Below are positions 8,939-19,309 of a stretch of DNA of 64,000 bases, one piece after another. The position numbers and the translations under genes are program-made. The first letter of the stretch is position 1, and the number at the start of each line of letters is the position of its first letter. The DNA is taken from assembly GCF_005081945.1 (NCBI RefSeq), contig NZ_CP034879.1, positions 315,363 through 379,362 of the forward strand, in the 5' to 3' direction. This stretch comes from Buchnera aphidicola (Brachycaudus cardui). Lineage in GTDB: Bacteria > Pseudomonadota > Gammaproteobacteria > Enterobacterales > Enterobacteriaceae. The notes beneath the pieces were generated by a model, which searched no databases, was not told where the DNA came from, and saw only the letters and a list, made by a program, of their open reading frames with translations.

Positions 8939-11416
8939 TCATGATTGTTTACTTAAATTATATAATATATTTTTGATCCAAATTAGACGTAAATAATCAT
9001 CATTTGGATGCCAAATAAATTGTAGTGTTGTTGAATTTTTCATTTTCCAAGTATTAGGTTCATCTTGAAATATTTTTAATAGATATTGAGTATTAATTGA
9101 ATTCTTATTATTAAATTCTATAATGCCTATTTTTTTATTAGATTTAATACGTTTTATACCTATTTTATATGCTATTAATCGAATTTTAGCAATTATAATT
9201 AAATTTTTAGAAAAATCAGGTAATGGTCCAAATTGATAGATTAATTCATTTTTTATTTGTTCTATGTTGTTTTCATTTTCAGCATTAAAAATTTTTTTAT
9301 AAAAAAATAATCTTGTATTAACATCTACAATATAGTTATCAGGTAATAAAGAAGATACATATAGTTCCACTTCCAATGGTTTTTTTAATAATTTATCAAT
9401 AGATAAATGTTCTCCAGTTTTTAATAGGTCAATGGCATTACGTAATAATTTCATATATAAAGAAAAACCTATGTTTTTCATGTGTCCACTTTGCTCTTTA
9501 CCTAATATTTCTCCTATTCCTCTAATTTCAAGATCTTGATTAGAAAGAGAAAACCCTCCTCCAAAATTATTAACTGATGAAATAGCTTCTAATCTTTTTT
9601 TTGCATTAATAGTCATTTTATTAAAATTATTCACTAGGAATAAAGCATATGCTTGATAGCGTGATCTACCAATTCGACCCCGTAGTTGATGAAGTTGAGA
9701 TAATCCAAAATGATCAGAGTTTTCAATAATAATTGTATTTGCTCTTGGAATATCAATACCACTTTCAATAATTGTAGTACAAATTAAAACATTAAATTTA
9801 TTGTTATAAAACTCATTCATAACTTTTTGTAAATCAATGTTACTCATTTGTCCATGACCTATTTTAATATTAGCTTCGGGAATTAATTTTGATAATCTTT
9901 CAGCAATATTTATAATATTTTTAACTTTGTTATATACGTAATAGACTTGACCACCACGTAATATTTCTCGTAAAATAGTGTTTCTGACTAATGTAGAACT
10001 GTATTCTTGAATATAAGTTTTTACTGCTAATCTTTGAGCAGGCGGTTTTTCTATAATTGATAAATCTTTTATACCAGTCATAGCCATATTTAAAGTACGA
10101 GGAATAGGTGTAGCTGTTAAAGTTAATATATCAATATTAGAGTATTTTTTTTTGATAATTTCTTTATGATTAACACCAAATCTATGTTCTTCATCAATAA
10201 TTAGTAAACCAAGATCATACCATTCTATCTCTTTTAATAATAATTTATGAGTTCCTATTAAAATATCAATTTTACCATTTTTAGTATGTTGAAGAAGTAA
10301 ATTTTGTTGTTTTTGATTTTGAAATCTAGATATTAAATCAATGTAAAAAGACCAATTAGAAAAGCGTTTTTTAAAATTTTCATAATGCTGTTGAGCTAAC
10401 AATGTAGTTGGGACTAAAACTGCTACTTGTTTTTTATTAGATACAGATAAAAAAGCAGATCTCATTGCAATTTCTGTTTTTCCAAAACCTACATCGCCAC
10501 AAATTAAACGATCCATAGGAGTGGATTTATACATATCTTTTAATACAGATTTTATTACTTGATCTTGATCTGGTGTAATTTGAAATAAACAATCTTTAGA
10601 GAATATTTGATATTTTTCTTCATTTTTTTTAAATGAAAAACCTTCTATAGATGCTCTATTAGCATAAATATCTAATAATTGTGCAGCATGATCATATAAA
10701 GTTTTACTGATTTTTTGTTTTTGTTTATTCCATTCATCACCTCCTAATTTATGAAGAGGAGCATGTTCTATTGATGTTTCTGTATAAGGGGAAATAAGAT
10801 GAAGAGATGACACAGGTAAATATAACTTGTCTTCTTCTGCATATGAAATTATTAAATATTCAGATTTAATACTCGCAGTTTTTATTGTTGTTAATCCTTG
10901 ATATCGTCCAATACCATGCTCAACATGTATAATAGGATGATTAAAAATCAGTTGAGATAAATTGTTTTTTTGTATGTGAGTATTGTCTATAATTGTTGCA
11001 ATAGATGTATTTTGAGTAATTATTGGTAATAAATCTTTCGTACAAATAAATAAAATATTATTTTTTTTATCAAAAAATCCATTTTTTAATTTACTATTCG
11101 TATAAAAAAAATTACTTTCTTTATTAATATCAATTATTTTTTCTATATATTGAGGATAGATTTTATTTTCTATTAATACTTTTAAAATTTTTTGTATATA
11201 TTCTTTTTTATTTAAACAAAATATTATTTTTCCTGAAAATGAATGAATAAAAGATAATAATTTTTTTATTTTTTCTTGATTGTCGACATTTTTAAATACA
11301 TGAGGCAACTGTTTGCATGTCAAATTAATAATTTTTTTATTTTTTAAAATATAATCATCTATAATTGGCATAAAAGAATCTTTCTGTAAAGAAAGTAATT
11401 TATCTTTATTTTTCAT
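8939..11416 (-). CDS. mfd: Transcription-repair coupling factor Mfd, N-terminally shortened
   Basis: DNA translocase that binds stalled RNA polymerase, pushes it off and, in E. coli, recruits UvrA. It has 825 aa, against 1148 in E. coli. The first 160 residues are poorly conserved. The RNA-polymerase-interaction (CarD-like) domain starts near residue 160 at VEHGIGRYQGL. The RecG-like motor follows, with Walker A CGDVGFGKTE (about 303-312), the DEEH box at IIDEEHRFG (near 407), TATPIPRTLNMAM, and QLHQLRGRIGRS. The C-terminal TRCF domain (VELYVSSLLPDNYI) is complete. About 320 residues, matching the UvrB-homology and UvrA-binding region, are missing, so polymerase displacement is likely kept and UvrA recruitment lost (inference). 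Confidence 0.95.
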   Translation of the reverse strand: MKNKDKLLSLQKDSFMPIIDDYILKNKKIINLTCKQLPHVFKNVDNQEKIKKLLSFIHSFSGKIIFCLNKKEYIQKILKVLIENKIYPQYIEKIIDINKESNFFYTNSKLKNGFFDKKNNILFICTKDLLPIITQNTSIATIIDNTHIQKNNLSQLIFNHPIIHVEHGIGRYQGLTTIKTASIKSEYLIISYAEEDKLYLPVSSLHLISPYTETSIEHAPLHKLGGDEWNKQKQKISKTLYDHAAQLLDIYANRASIEGFSFKKNEEKYQIFSKDCLFQITPDQDQVIKSVLKDMYKSTPMDRLICGDVGFGKTEIAMRSAFLSVSNKKQVAVLVPTTLLAQQHYENFKKRFSNWSFYIDLISRFQNQKQQNLLLQHTKNGKIDILIGTHKLLLKEIEWYDLGLLIIDEEHRFGVNHKEIIKKKYSNIDILTLTATPIPRTLNMAMTGIKDLSIIEKPPAQRLAVKTYIQEYSSTLVRNTILREILRGGQVYYVYNKVKNIINIAERLSKLIPEANIKIGHGQMSNIDLQKVMNEFYNNKFNVLICTTIIESGIDIPRANTIIIENSDHFGLSQLHQLRGRIGRSRYQAYALFLVNNFNKMTINAKKRLEAISSVNNFGGGFSLSNQDLEIRGIGEILGKEQSGHMKNIGFSLYMKLLRNAIDLLKTGEHLSIDKLLKKPLEVELYVSSLLPDNYIVDVNTRLFFYKKIFNAENENNIEQIKNELIYQFGPLPDFSKNLIIIAKIRLIAYKIGIKRIKSNKKIGIIEFNNKNSINTQYLLKIFQDEPNTWKMKNSTTLQFIWHPNDDYLRLIWIKNILYNLSKQS

Positions 11417-11960
11417 TAATATCTTTTTAGTTAAAATTTTAATATTATATCTATTTTTATATTTTAAAAACAGTTATTTAGATAAAATCATATATATTTT
11501 TTAAAAAATAAACGTGTTAATGTAAGTGTATTATAGCGATGGTAAATTATATTAAATATCAAATTTGACTTTTTTATACATTTTTCTATAAATATTTTTA
11601 TATTTCAATACTTTCAAAAAATAAATTGATTAAATATTAATTATATATAAGATAAAACTTCATTAATAATTTCGAAATAAGTTGTTATTTAATTTTAAAT
11701 ACAGTTAATAATATCTATTTTTTTAACTAAAATTATATTAGTTTTTAAATGAAATAAAATTTATTTAAATAAAACTATAAAATAGAGTAAAAAAGATAAT
11801 ATATTTAATAGAAAATAATATTTTTATACGAATAAAAATAAAATTTATTATACTAATAATACTTTAAAAAATTAAAATTCATGATTATTCCATGTTAATT
11901 TATTTATGAAATATTTTAAATTTTTTTATTTTCAACTTATTTAATTTAAGAAAAAAAATA
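11417..11960. other. 544-base A+T-rich spacer between divergent mfd and lolC
   Basis: No reading frame of useful length and no alignable gene remnant was seen on either strand. It should hold the promoters of mfd (minus) and lolCDE (plus). It is far longer than most spacers here, so it may be the last trace of a deleted gene. Confidence 0.6.
11565..11592 (+). promoter_or_regulatory. Candidate sigma-70 promoter upstream of lolCDE
   Basis: ttgact (11565-11570) and tataaa (11587-11592) with a 16-base gap match the sigma-70 boxes well. The site is about 370 bases before lolC. In such A+T-rich DNA chance matches are common, so this is only a candidate. Confidence 0.25.
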
Positions 11961-13136
11961 ATGTATCATCCTATATATATATTTATTGGTTTGCGTTATC
12001 TATGGAATTCTCATTTACCAAAATTTAAAAAATTTCTTATTCTTTTATCTATTATGGGTATTAGCATCAGTGTTTTTTCTCTTATTATTATAATATCTAT
12101 TATGAATGGATGTGAAAAAAATTTTGAAAAAAATATTTTATCTTTTATTCCACATTTAATTATTACGAATAAAAATAAATATGTTAATAAATCAGAATTT
12201 CCTAAAAATATTTTAAAATTGAATAGCATTAAAAAAATTTCTGATTTTATTAATAAAGATATCCTTATTAAAAATAAGAATAACATCACTACAGGTCAAA
12301 TAGTTGGTATCGATATTAATAATGATAAAAATATAGGTAACTATCATATAAAAAATATCTTAGATCTATTAAAACCAGATAAATATAATGCAATTATAGG
12401 AAAAGAATTAGCTAAAAAACTTGATATACATATTGGTGATGAAATTAAAATTATTCTTTTATCAAAAAATATAAAAGAACAAGTATTTAAAATAATTAGT
12501 ATATTTTCTACTCAAAATGAAATTGATTATTATCAAATATTAATTAATAAAAAAGATAGCATGCATTTTTTAAACTATTCTAAAAATTATATTACTGGTT
12601 GGCGAGTATGGTTAAAAAAACCATTATCTTTGAATTTTCAGGAGATAAAAAAAATAGTACATCCTTTAATATTATATGATTGGACATTACAAAAAGGTAA
12701 TTTCTTTAAAGCTATAAGAATTGAAAAATACATGATGATATTTTTATTTATATTAGTTCTATTGGTAGCTATTTTTAATATTTTTATAACTCTTTCTATT
12801 TATACAATAGAAAAAACAAATACTATTGCAATTTTAAAATCACAAGGATTATCAGATTGGAAGATTATGTTAATATTTATTACACTAGGATCAAGTATTT
12901 CTATTATTGGAAGTACAATTGGTACAATTGTCAGCATTGTATTAATAATAGAAAATAATTGCTTACAGTCTTTCATTCAAGTCGTTTTTAATAGTATGAA
13001 TATTCCAATAATTATGATGCCATTTCAAATTTTTTTTATTAATATAATATCAATATTCATTACAATTTTTGCAACATTTTATCCAGCTTGGAATGCTATA
13101 AAAATACAACCATCTAGGATTTTATCTAATGAATAA
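11961..13136 (+). CDS. lolC: Lipoprotein-releasing ABC transporter permease LolC
   Basis: Inner-membrane subunit of LolCDE, which extracts outer-membrane lipoproteins from the inner membrane and hands them to LolA. It has 391 aa, close to E. coli (399). The N-terminal membrane helix covers about residues 20-50 (ending SIMNGCEKNFEKNIL), then a periplasmic domain (KYNAIIGKELAKKL), then three C-terminal helices with the FtsX-type block EKTNTIAILKSQG. The N-terminus MYHPIYIFIGLRYLW aligns with E. coli LolC. It overlaps lolD by 8 bases, so the two are translated together. Confidence 0.93.
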   Translation: MYHPIYIFIGLRYLWNSHLPKFKKFLILLSIMGISISVFSLIIIISIMNGCEKNFEKNILSFIPHLIITNKNKYVNKSEFPKNILKLNSIKKISDFINKDILIKNKNNITTGQIVGIDINNDKNIGNYHIKNILDLLKPDKYNAIIGKELAKKLDIHIGDEIKIILLSKNIKEQVFKIISIFSTQNEIDYYQILINKKDSMHFLNYSKNYITGWRVWLKKPLSLNFQEIKKIVHPLILYDWTLQKGNFFKAIRIEKYMMIFLFILVLLVAIFNIFITLSIYTIEKTNTIAILKSQGLSDWKIMLIFITLGSSISIIGSTIGTIVSIVLIIENNCLQSFIQVVFNSMNIPIIMMPFQIFFINIISIFITIFATFYPAWNAIKIQPSRILSNE

Positions 13137-13806
13137 TATCATTATAAAATGTATTAATTTAACAAAATCTTATCAAGATGGAGATCTTATTTATAATATT
13201 ATAGAAAAAATATCATTTGAGTTAAATAAAGGAGAAGTAGCTGCTATTATCGGAAAATCAGGATCTGGTAAAACTACATTATTACATCTAATTGCCGGTT
13301 TAGATAAACCTACATCTGGATCTATATTGTTTAATGGAAAAGCATTAAATTTTATGTCATCTAATGAAATATCAAAATTTAGAAATCAAGAAATCGGTTT
13401 TGTTTATCAATTCCATCATTTAATGTTAGATTTTAATGTATTAGAAAATGTTGCAATACCTCTTCTAATTAATCATAAAAAAAAGAAAGAATCTGAAGCA
13501 ATTTCGTATGAAATATTAAAAAAAGTACATTTAGAACATAAAATAAAAAAATATCCTTCTGAATTATCTGGTGGTGAAAGACAACGTGTTGCTATTGCTC
13601 GAGCTTTTGTAAATAATCCTTCGTTAATAATAGCAGATGAACCTACTGGAAATTTAGACCAATATAATACTGATGTTATTTTTAATTTAATATTAAAATT
13701 AAATAGTGATTTTAATACTACTTTCTTAATTGTTACTCATGATACTACTTTAATAAAAAAAATACCTATTTTATTGAAAATGAAAAGTGGTCAATTATTT
13801 AAATAA
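13129..13806 (+). CDS. lolD: Lipoprotein-releasing ABC transporter ATPase LolD
   Basis: ATPase subunit of LolCDE. It has 225 aa. Walker A is IGKSGSGKTTLLHLIAGLD, the Q-loop is in GFVYQFHHLMLDF, the signature is ELSGGERQRVAIARA, Walker B with the D-loop is IIADEPTGNLD, and the switch His is in VTHD. The start lies inside the end of lolC, and lolE follows after 29 bases. The ATPase is intact although its permease partner lolE is frameshifted. Confidence 0.96.
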   Translation: MNNIIIKCINLTKSYQDGDLIYNIIEKISFELNKGEVAAIIGKSGSGKTTLLHLIAGLDKPTSGSILFNGKALNFMSSNEISKFRNQEIGFVYQFHHLMLDFNVLENVAIPLLINHKKKKESEAISYEILKKVHLEHKIKKYPSELSGGERQRVAIARAFVNNPSLIIADEPTGNLDQYNTDVIFNLILKLNSDFNTTFLIVTHDTTLIKKIPILLKMKSGQLFK

Positions 13807-13835
13807 TAAAAATTAATATAAAAAAGAAATATTCA

Positions 13836-15049
13836 ATGAATTTTTTACCTTTGCTAATTGTAAAACGATTAGGTTTAAAAAAAGACAAAAGTTATATGGT
13901 ATTATTTATTTCCATTTTATCTAAGATGGGAATATCTATTAGTGTTTTTGCATTACTTATAAGTTTTAGTGCATTTAACGGTTTTCAAATATTTTTGAAT
14001 AAAAAAATTTTATCAACTTTACCTCATGGAATTATTCAGTTCACTGATAAAACATCATTAAAATGGCAAGATGTAATTAAAAAATTATTTTTATTTCCAG
14101 AAATTACCTATTGTGAGCCTTATATTATAGCTAATGGATTTTTAATAATTAATAATGAAATCAAACTGATTGAAATTAAAAGTTTTAGTAATATTGAATA
14201 TTTAAAAAAAAAATTTCTTTAATAAACAATAAAAGTGATTTTGGACAAAAAAACTATAAATATCAAATTATTATTTCATCTTATTTAGCAAATGATTTAT
14301 TAATTAAAAAAAATGATTCAATTAAATTACTTTTTTTTAATTCACATTTACAAAATTTTTCTTTTAAAATAAAAGATATATTTGAGTCAAACGGATTTTT
14401 AGATACAAATGTAGCATATATACCTTTTGAATTTTTTCAAAAATTTTTTAATATAAAAGATAACATTAATGCAATTGAATTACATATGTCTAATCCTTTT
14501 AATGCTAATGAAATTCTTAAAAAGGTAATAAAAAAAATAGATACTCCTCTTTTTACATATAGTTGGATTAATAGTTATAAATATATATACGACGACATCA
14601 AAAAAATGAAAGTCATGATATATTTTATACTATTTTTACTAACAATTATTTCGTCTTTTAGCATTACATCTATTTCAATTATGACTATATCTAAAAAAAC
14701 ACAAGAAATTGCTATTTTACGTACTATGGGCGCTACTAAGTTTCTTATTCAAATAATTTTTGTATATTATGGATTACGTTCTGTAATCGTTGGAGCTTTT
14801 ATTGGTTTAATCACAGGTATCATAACAGTTTTAAATTTTGAAAATATAGTATTTTTGTTAAATAAATACTTTAAGGATAATATACTATTAGATAATATCT
14901 ATTATCATCATTTTTTAATATTGAAACTAAATATTTCAGACATAATAATAATATTTACGACTACTATAATAATAGGAATAATAGCAAATTGGTATCCAGC
15001 ATATTACGCTTCAAAAATTAATCCTAGTAAAATATTAAAAGAATACTAA
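13836..15049 (+). pseudogene. lolE: Lipoprotein-releasing permease LolE, frameshifted in a 10-A run
   Basis: Third LolCDE subunit. The first frame (13836-14222) gives the N-terminal helix and early periplasmic domain (FLPLLIVKRLGLKKDKSYM, FSAFNGFQIFLNKKIL) and stops just after a run of ten A at 14204-14213. Continuing in the -1 frame from that run gives an open frame with no stop to 15049, covering the rest of the periplasmic domain and the three C-terminal helices with KKTQEIAILRTMGATK and NWYPAYYASKINPSKIL. One extra A, or two fewer, would restore about 404 codons, the normal family length. An internal ATG at 14486 is not a natural start. It could be a young pseudogene, be rescued by slippage, or be a homopolymer read error. 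Confidence 0.9.
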
Positions 15050-15143
15050 CATGATTTATATTTCATTAATTAAATAATAATAATATATATTAAAATAAAA
15101 TATTTTCAATTTTAGAAATGCTATATTTTAAAAAGAGGAAAAA

Positions 15144-16142
15144 ATGACTATTAAAGTTGGAATTAATGGATTTGGTCGTATTGGACGTGTATTATTTCGA
15201 TTAGCTCAAAAACGTTCAGATATTGAAATTATAGCTATTAATGACTTATTAAGTCCTGAATATATAGCTTATATGTTAAAATATGATTCTACTCATGGAA
15301 TGTTTAGAAAGAATATTAAAGTTGGAAAAGAATCTATTACTATAGATGGTCAAACTATCAGAATTACTGCAATAAAAGATCCTGAAAAATTAATGTGGGG
15401 TAACTTATCTATTGATGTTGTTATTGAATCAACAGGTCTTTTTTTAACGAAAGATACTGCTTATAAACATATTTTAGCTGGATCAAAAAAAGTAGTTATA
15501 ACAGGACCATCTAAAGATGGTATTCCTATGTTTGTTAGAGGAGCTAATTTTGATCAATATAAAGGAGAAAATATTGTATCAAATGCTTCATGTACTACTA
15601 ATTGTTTAGCTCCTTTATCTAAAGTTATAGATGATGAATTAGGCATTATAGAAGGTTTAATGACTACTGTTCACGCTAGTACAGCTACTCAAAAAATTGT
15701 TGATAGTGCATCTTCTAAAGACTGGAGAGGTGGTAGAGGAGTATTACAAAACATTATTCCATCATCTACTGGAGCAGCTATTGCTGTAGGAAAAGTTTTA
15801 CCTAACTTAAATGGTAAATTAACTGGTATAGCATTTAGAGTACCTGTATCAAATATATCTGTAGTAGATTTAACAGTACGATATAAAAAAACAGCTACAT
15901 ATAAAGAAATATGTGAGATAATTAAATACGCTTCTCAAGAAGAAATGCGAGATATTATAGGATATACTGAAGATGAAGTAGTATCTTCAGATTTTAACGG
16001 TCAAGAATTAACTTCTATATTTGATGCTAAAGCAGGTTTATGTTTAAATAAAAATTTTGTTAAATTAATATCTTGGTATGATAATGAAACAGGTTATTCT
16101 AGTAAAGTTCTTGATCTAGTATCTTTAGTAGCTAAAATATAA
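15144..16142 (+). CDS. gapA: Glyceraldehyde-3-phosphate dehydrogenase A
   Basis: NAD-dependent glycolytic enzyme. It has 332 aa, against 331 in E. coli. The Rossmann start is [17 protein letters not shown], the catalytic Cys is in [13 protein letters not shown] (near residue 150), and the His and Arg regions are in [10 protein letters not shown] and [14 protein letters not shown] strong ribosome-binding site (agagga) precedes the ATG. It is followed by a hairpin shared with the opposing queF gene. Confidence 0.98.
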   Translation: MTIKVGINGFGRIGRVLFRLAQKRSDIEIIAINDLLSPEYIAYMLKYDSTHGMFRKNIKVGKESITIDGQTIRITAIKDPEKLMWGNLSIDVVIESTGLFLTKDTAYKHILAGSKKVVITGPSKDGIPMFVRGANFDQYKGENIVSNASCTTNCLAPLSKVIDDELGIIEGLMTTVHASTATQKIVDSASSKDWRGGRGVLQNIIPSSTGAAIAVGKVLPNLNGKLTGIAFRVPVSNISVVDLTVRYKKTATYKEICEIIKYASQEEMRDIIGYTEDEVVSSDFNGQELTSIFDAKAGLCLNKNFVKLISWYDNETGYSSKVLDLVSLVAKI

Positions 16143-16199
16143 TATTTTTTTATATTTTAATTATATAATGAGAATATGTTTTATTTTTTTATCTCAAAT

Positions 16200-16238
16200 A
16201 AATAGCAGTATTGAATATTTCATTTAATACTGCTATTT
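16200..16238. terminator. Two-way terminator between gapA and queF
   Basis: Perfect 13-bp stem aaatagcagtatt / aatactgctattt with a 13-base loop, between two convergent genes. It is flanked by T-rich sequence on the plus side (tatatttt) and A-rich sequence upstream, so it can work in both directions. Confidence 0.75.
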
Positions 16239-16261
16239 ATATTTTAAAAAACATTCTATTT

Positions 16262-17050
16262 TTATTGTCTAGCCATTCTAATAAGACATGGGGAAAAAGG
16301 AGTATTGCTACGCCATGGATTAATATCAATACCACCTCTACGTGTATATCTTGCATATACGCTCAGTTTTTTAGGTTTACAGATATTTTCAATATCATTA
16401 AAAATTCTTTCAATGCACTCTTCATGAAATTCATTACAACTACGAAAAGAAATTAAATAAAATAGCAATGCAGCATGATTAATTTTTTGACCAGAATATA
16501 TAATTTGTATTGATGCCCAATCAGGTTGTTTAGTAATTGGACAATTAGATTTTAATAAATGACTATATAAAGATTCTTCTACTATTTCATTATTAGAAGA
16601 ATTAATAAGTAATAACGGATTATATTTATAAGATGTAACTTGAATATCTTGATTATCTATACACATTCCATAGAATTCTGATATTTTTTGATTTTTAATC
16701 TCATTTAAATTAAATAATTTTATAGAGACTTCTCCACACACACATTTTATAAGATCTAGTTCTAAAGTCTTAACTAATGTTGTATGATGATCAAATTTAA
16801 TTTGATGAAAACTATTTATATAAATTTTCAAACTTTTAGATTCAAAAATATTTTTACTAGTCACATTAACTTCTACTCTAGCAATGGCTATTTGGGGTAA
16901 TCCGTTTCTGTTCAACCATGATAATTCATATAATGTCCAAATATCTTTTCCAATAAAAGGCAAATGGATATAATTTAATTCAATCATCTTACGATGTTTG
17001 TCACGAGGAATACTTTTTAATAAACTAAAATGATCTATTTGAGAGTTCAT
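16262..17050 (-). CDS. queF: NADPH-dependent 7-cyano-7-deazaguanine reductase
   Basis: Reduces preQ0 to preQ1 in queuosine tRNA modification. This is the two-domain (YqcD) type, with 262 aa against 282 in E. coli. The catalytic Cys is in LLKSNCPITKQPDW, and the second half of the fold has EFHEECIERIFNDI and YARYTRRGGIDINPWRS. GKDIWTLYELSWLN marks the N-terminal T-fold half. The shortening is all at the N-terminus, before that half begins. It lies 104 bases downstream of fldA on the same strand. Confidence 0.95.
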   Translation of the reverse strand: MNSQIDHFSLLKSIPRDKHRKMIELNYIHLPFIGKDIWTLYELSWLNRNGLPQIAIARVEVNVTSKNIFESKSLKIYINSFHQIKFDHHTTLVKTLELDLIKCVCGEVSIKLFNLNEIKNQKISEFYGMCIDNQDIQVTSYKYNPLLLINSSNNEIVEESLYSHLLKSNCPITKQPDWASIQIIYSGQKINHAALLFYLISFRSCNEFHEECIERIFNDIENICKPKKLSVYARYTRRGGIDINPWRSNTPFSPCLIRMARQ

Positions 17051-17154
17051 ATTTTTTCTTTTTATTTATTTTTTTAAATATTAGTATAAAAAATATTTTT
17101 TATATAATTATCTTTAAAAAATAATATGATTCTTTTAAAGAAAGTATATATATT

Positions 17155-17676
17155 TTATGTTACATTGAGAATAATATTAGGAAGAATTTTTTTTATCCAC
17201 TCTACAACTCTTAATTTAGTTTTATCTGATTGACGATCTTCATCTAAAACTAATCCGAAAAAATAATCTTTATTTAATAAAGCTTTAGAATTGTCAAAAT
17301 TATATTCTTTTGTAGACCATTTTCCAATTATATTAGCATTATTTTTTTTTAATATATTATATATTACTCCTATTGCATCACAAAAATATTCACCATAATC
17401 TTCTTGATCACCACATCCAAATAATGCTACAGTTTTATTTGAAAAATTAATTTTTTTCAGAATAGGTAGAAAATCATCCCAATCACATTGTACTTCACCA
17501 TAGTACCAAGTAGGTATTCCTAATATTAAAAAATTAAAAGATTCCATATCTTGTTTAGAAGTATTACAAATATCATATAATGTAGCAATTTTTTCACCTA
17601 TACATTGTTGTATTAATTTTGCTATTTTCTCTGTGTTTCCAGTATCACTTCCAAAAAAAATACCTATTTTTTTCAT
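17155..17676 (-). CDS. fldA: Flavodoxin I
   Basis: Small FMN electron carrier. It has 173 aa, close to E. coli FldA (176). The phosphate-binding loop is [15 protein letters not shown] near the N-terminus. The aromatic FMN stack is in [17 protein letters not shown], and [18 protein letters not shown] is the second FMN loop. Likely clients in this window are IspG, BioB and RlmN, which need low-potential electrons in E. coli. The ribosome-binding site is an unusually G+C-rich aggcgg. Confidence 0.96.
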   Translation of the reverse strand: MKKIGIFFGSDTGNTEKIAKLIQQCIGEKIATLYDICNTSKQDMESFNFLILGIPTWYYGEVQCDWDDFLPILKKINFSNKTVALFGCGDQEDYGEYFCDAIGVIYNILKKNNANIIGKWSTKEYNFDNSKALLNKDYFFGLVLDEDRQSDKTKLRVVEWIKKILPNIILNVT

Positions 17677-17862
17677 TTTAGCCGCCTATAATAAATATAT
17701 TATTAAAAACAAATAATATGTTAATGTATAAATATCTATATTTTATTGATATATAGAAAAATATAATTTTTAAAAGATTTTATATTAAAACTATTTAAAA
17801 AACGTTTTTATTATATTAATAAAAATTAAAATTTTTTAACAAAATAAAAAAATTAAAATATT

Positions 17863-19296
17863 ATGCAAAAAAATTTAATTTGGTTTCGAAATGATCTTCG
17901 TTTATATGATCATACAGCTTTAAATGAAGCATGTAAATCTGATGAAGATCAAGTAATAGCTTTGTTTATTGCTACTCCTGAGCAATGGAGTAATCATTTT
18001 ATGTCTAGTAAAAAAATATCTTTTCTTTACTACCATTTAATCTCTTTAAAAAAAGAATTATTAAAATTAAATATTATTTTACATTATTATGAATCTACTA
18101 ATTTTTTAAAATCTATCGAATATTTAATGTATTTTTGTTCTCAACATAAAATAAATAATTTATTCTATCATTATGAATATGAAAATAATGAACGTAATAG
18201 AGATTGTTTAGTAAAAAAACAATTATCTCAACAAGGAGTTGTTGTAAAAGGTTTTCATGACAAACTTTTAGTTTCAGGCCAATACATAAAAAATAAAAAA
18301 AATCAAACATATAAAGTTTTTTCTTTTTTTAAAAAAAAAATAATAGAAAATTTACAGTATAATATACCTTTATGTTTTCCTATTCCCTCTAAAAGAAAAT
18401 TAAATAAAAATTCTTGTTCTCATTTTTTTTCTTCTGAAAAAATAAATCTTAACTTCAATAAAAAAATTTTTCCTATTGGAGAAATAGCAGCTATTAATAG
18501 ATTAAAAATTTTTTGTAAATATAAAGCAAATGATTATTTATTAAAAAGAAATTTTCCTTTTTTAGATAGTACAAGTATGTTATCTCCTTATCTATCTTTA
18601 GGAATAATATCATCTCGGCACTGTCTTATAAAGTTCTTAAAAGAACAAAAAAATATTTCATTAAATATTTTATACTCTTCATCTTGGTTGAATCAAATAT
18701 TATGGCGTGAATTTTATTATCATTTATTAATCGCTTTTCCAAAAATCAGTAGATATCAATCATTATCACTATGGGAAAAAAATATTGATTGGAGTACTAA
18801 TATAAAATATTTGAATGCTTGGAAGGAAGGAAATACTGGTTTTCCTATAGTAGATGCTGGAATGAGACAATTAAACAAACTAGGTTGGATGCATAATCGA
18901 TTAAGAATGATTACAGCAAGCTTTTTAGTAAAAAATCTTTTAATTAATTGGAGAGAAGGGGAAAAATATTTTATGTCTCATTTAATTGATGGAGATCTAG
19001 CATTAAATAATGGAGGCTGGCAGTGGTGTGCATCTGTTGGTAGTGACTCTGTACCTTATATAAGAATTTTTAATCCATGCAATCAATCAAAAAAAATTGA
19101 TAAATTAGGTATGTTTATAAAAAAATTTATCCCAGAGTTAAGACATGTACCTAACCAGTATATTCATCAACCGCAAGAATGGTCTCATCGAAATCATTAT
19201 AAAATAGATTATCCTGCTCCAATAATAAATTATAACGATAGTAGAAAAAAGGCTCTATTAATATTTAATAAAGCACGATTATCTTTTAAAAAATAG
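17863..19296 (+). CDS. phrB: Deoxyribodipyrimidine photolyase
   Basis: Light-driven repair enzyme that splits cyclobutane pyrimidine dimers, with FADH and a folate antenna. It has 477 aa, against 472 in E. coli. The N-terminal antenna domain starts NLIWFRNDLRLYDH. The FAD domain has WLNQILWREFYYHLL, GNTGFPIVDAGMRQLN and the Trp-rich block NNGGWQWCASVGSDS. A run of ten A at 18331-18340 is in frame here and does not break the gene. ybgI follows after 13 bases, and both genes are neighbours in E. coli. Confidence 0.97.
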   Translation: MQKNLIWFRNDLRLYDHTALNEACKSDEDQVIALFIATPEQWSNHFMSSKKISFLYYHLISLKKELLKLNIILHYYESTNFLKSIEYLMYFCSQHKINNLFYHYEYENNERNRDCLVKKQLSQQGVVVKGFHDKLLVSGQYIKNKKNQTYKVFSFFKKKIIENLQYNIPLCFPIPSKRKLNKNSCSHFFSSEKINLNFNKKIFPIGEIAAINRLKIFCKYKANDYLLKRNFPFLDSTSMLSPYLSLGIISSRHCLIKFLKEQKNISLNILYSSSWLNQILWREFYYHLLIAFPKISRYQSLSLWEKNIDWSTNIKYLNAWKEGNTGFPIVDAGMRQLNKLGWMHNRLRMITASFLVKNLLINWREGEKYFMSHLIDGDLALNNGGWQWCASVGSDSVPYIRIFNPCNQSKKIDKLGMFIKKFIPELRHVPNQYIHQPQEWSHRNHYKIDYPAPIINYNDSRKKALLIFNKARLSFKK

Positions 19297-19309
19297 GTAT
19301 AAAAAATTT

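Noticed and set aside
14486-15049. Second part of lolE as an independent small permease
   Set aside because: The frame is open and conserved upstream of the ATG right up to the A-run, so it is one gene with a frameshift.
16211-16456. 81-codon plus-strand frame after gapA
   Set aside because: It overlaps the gapA/queF terminator and the end of queF on the other strand, so it is a shadow.
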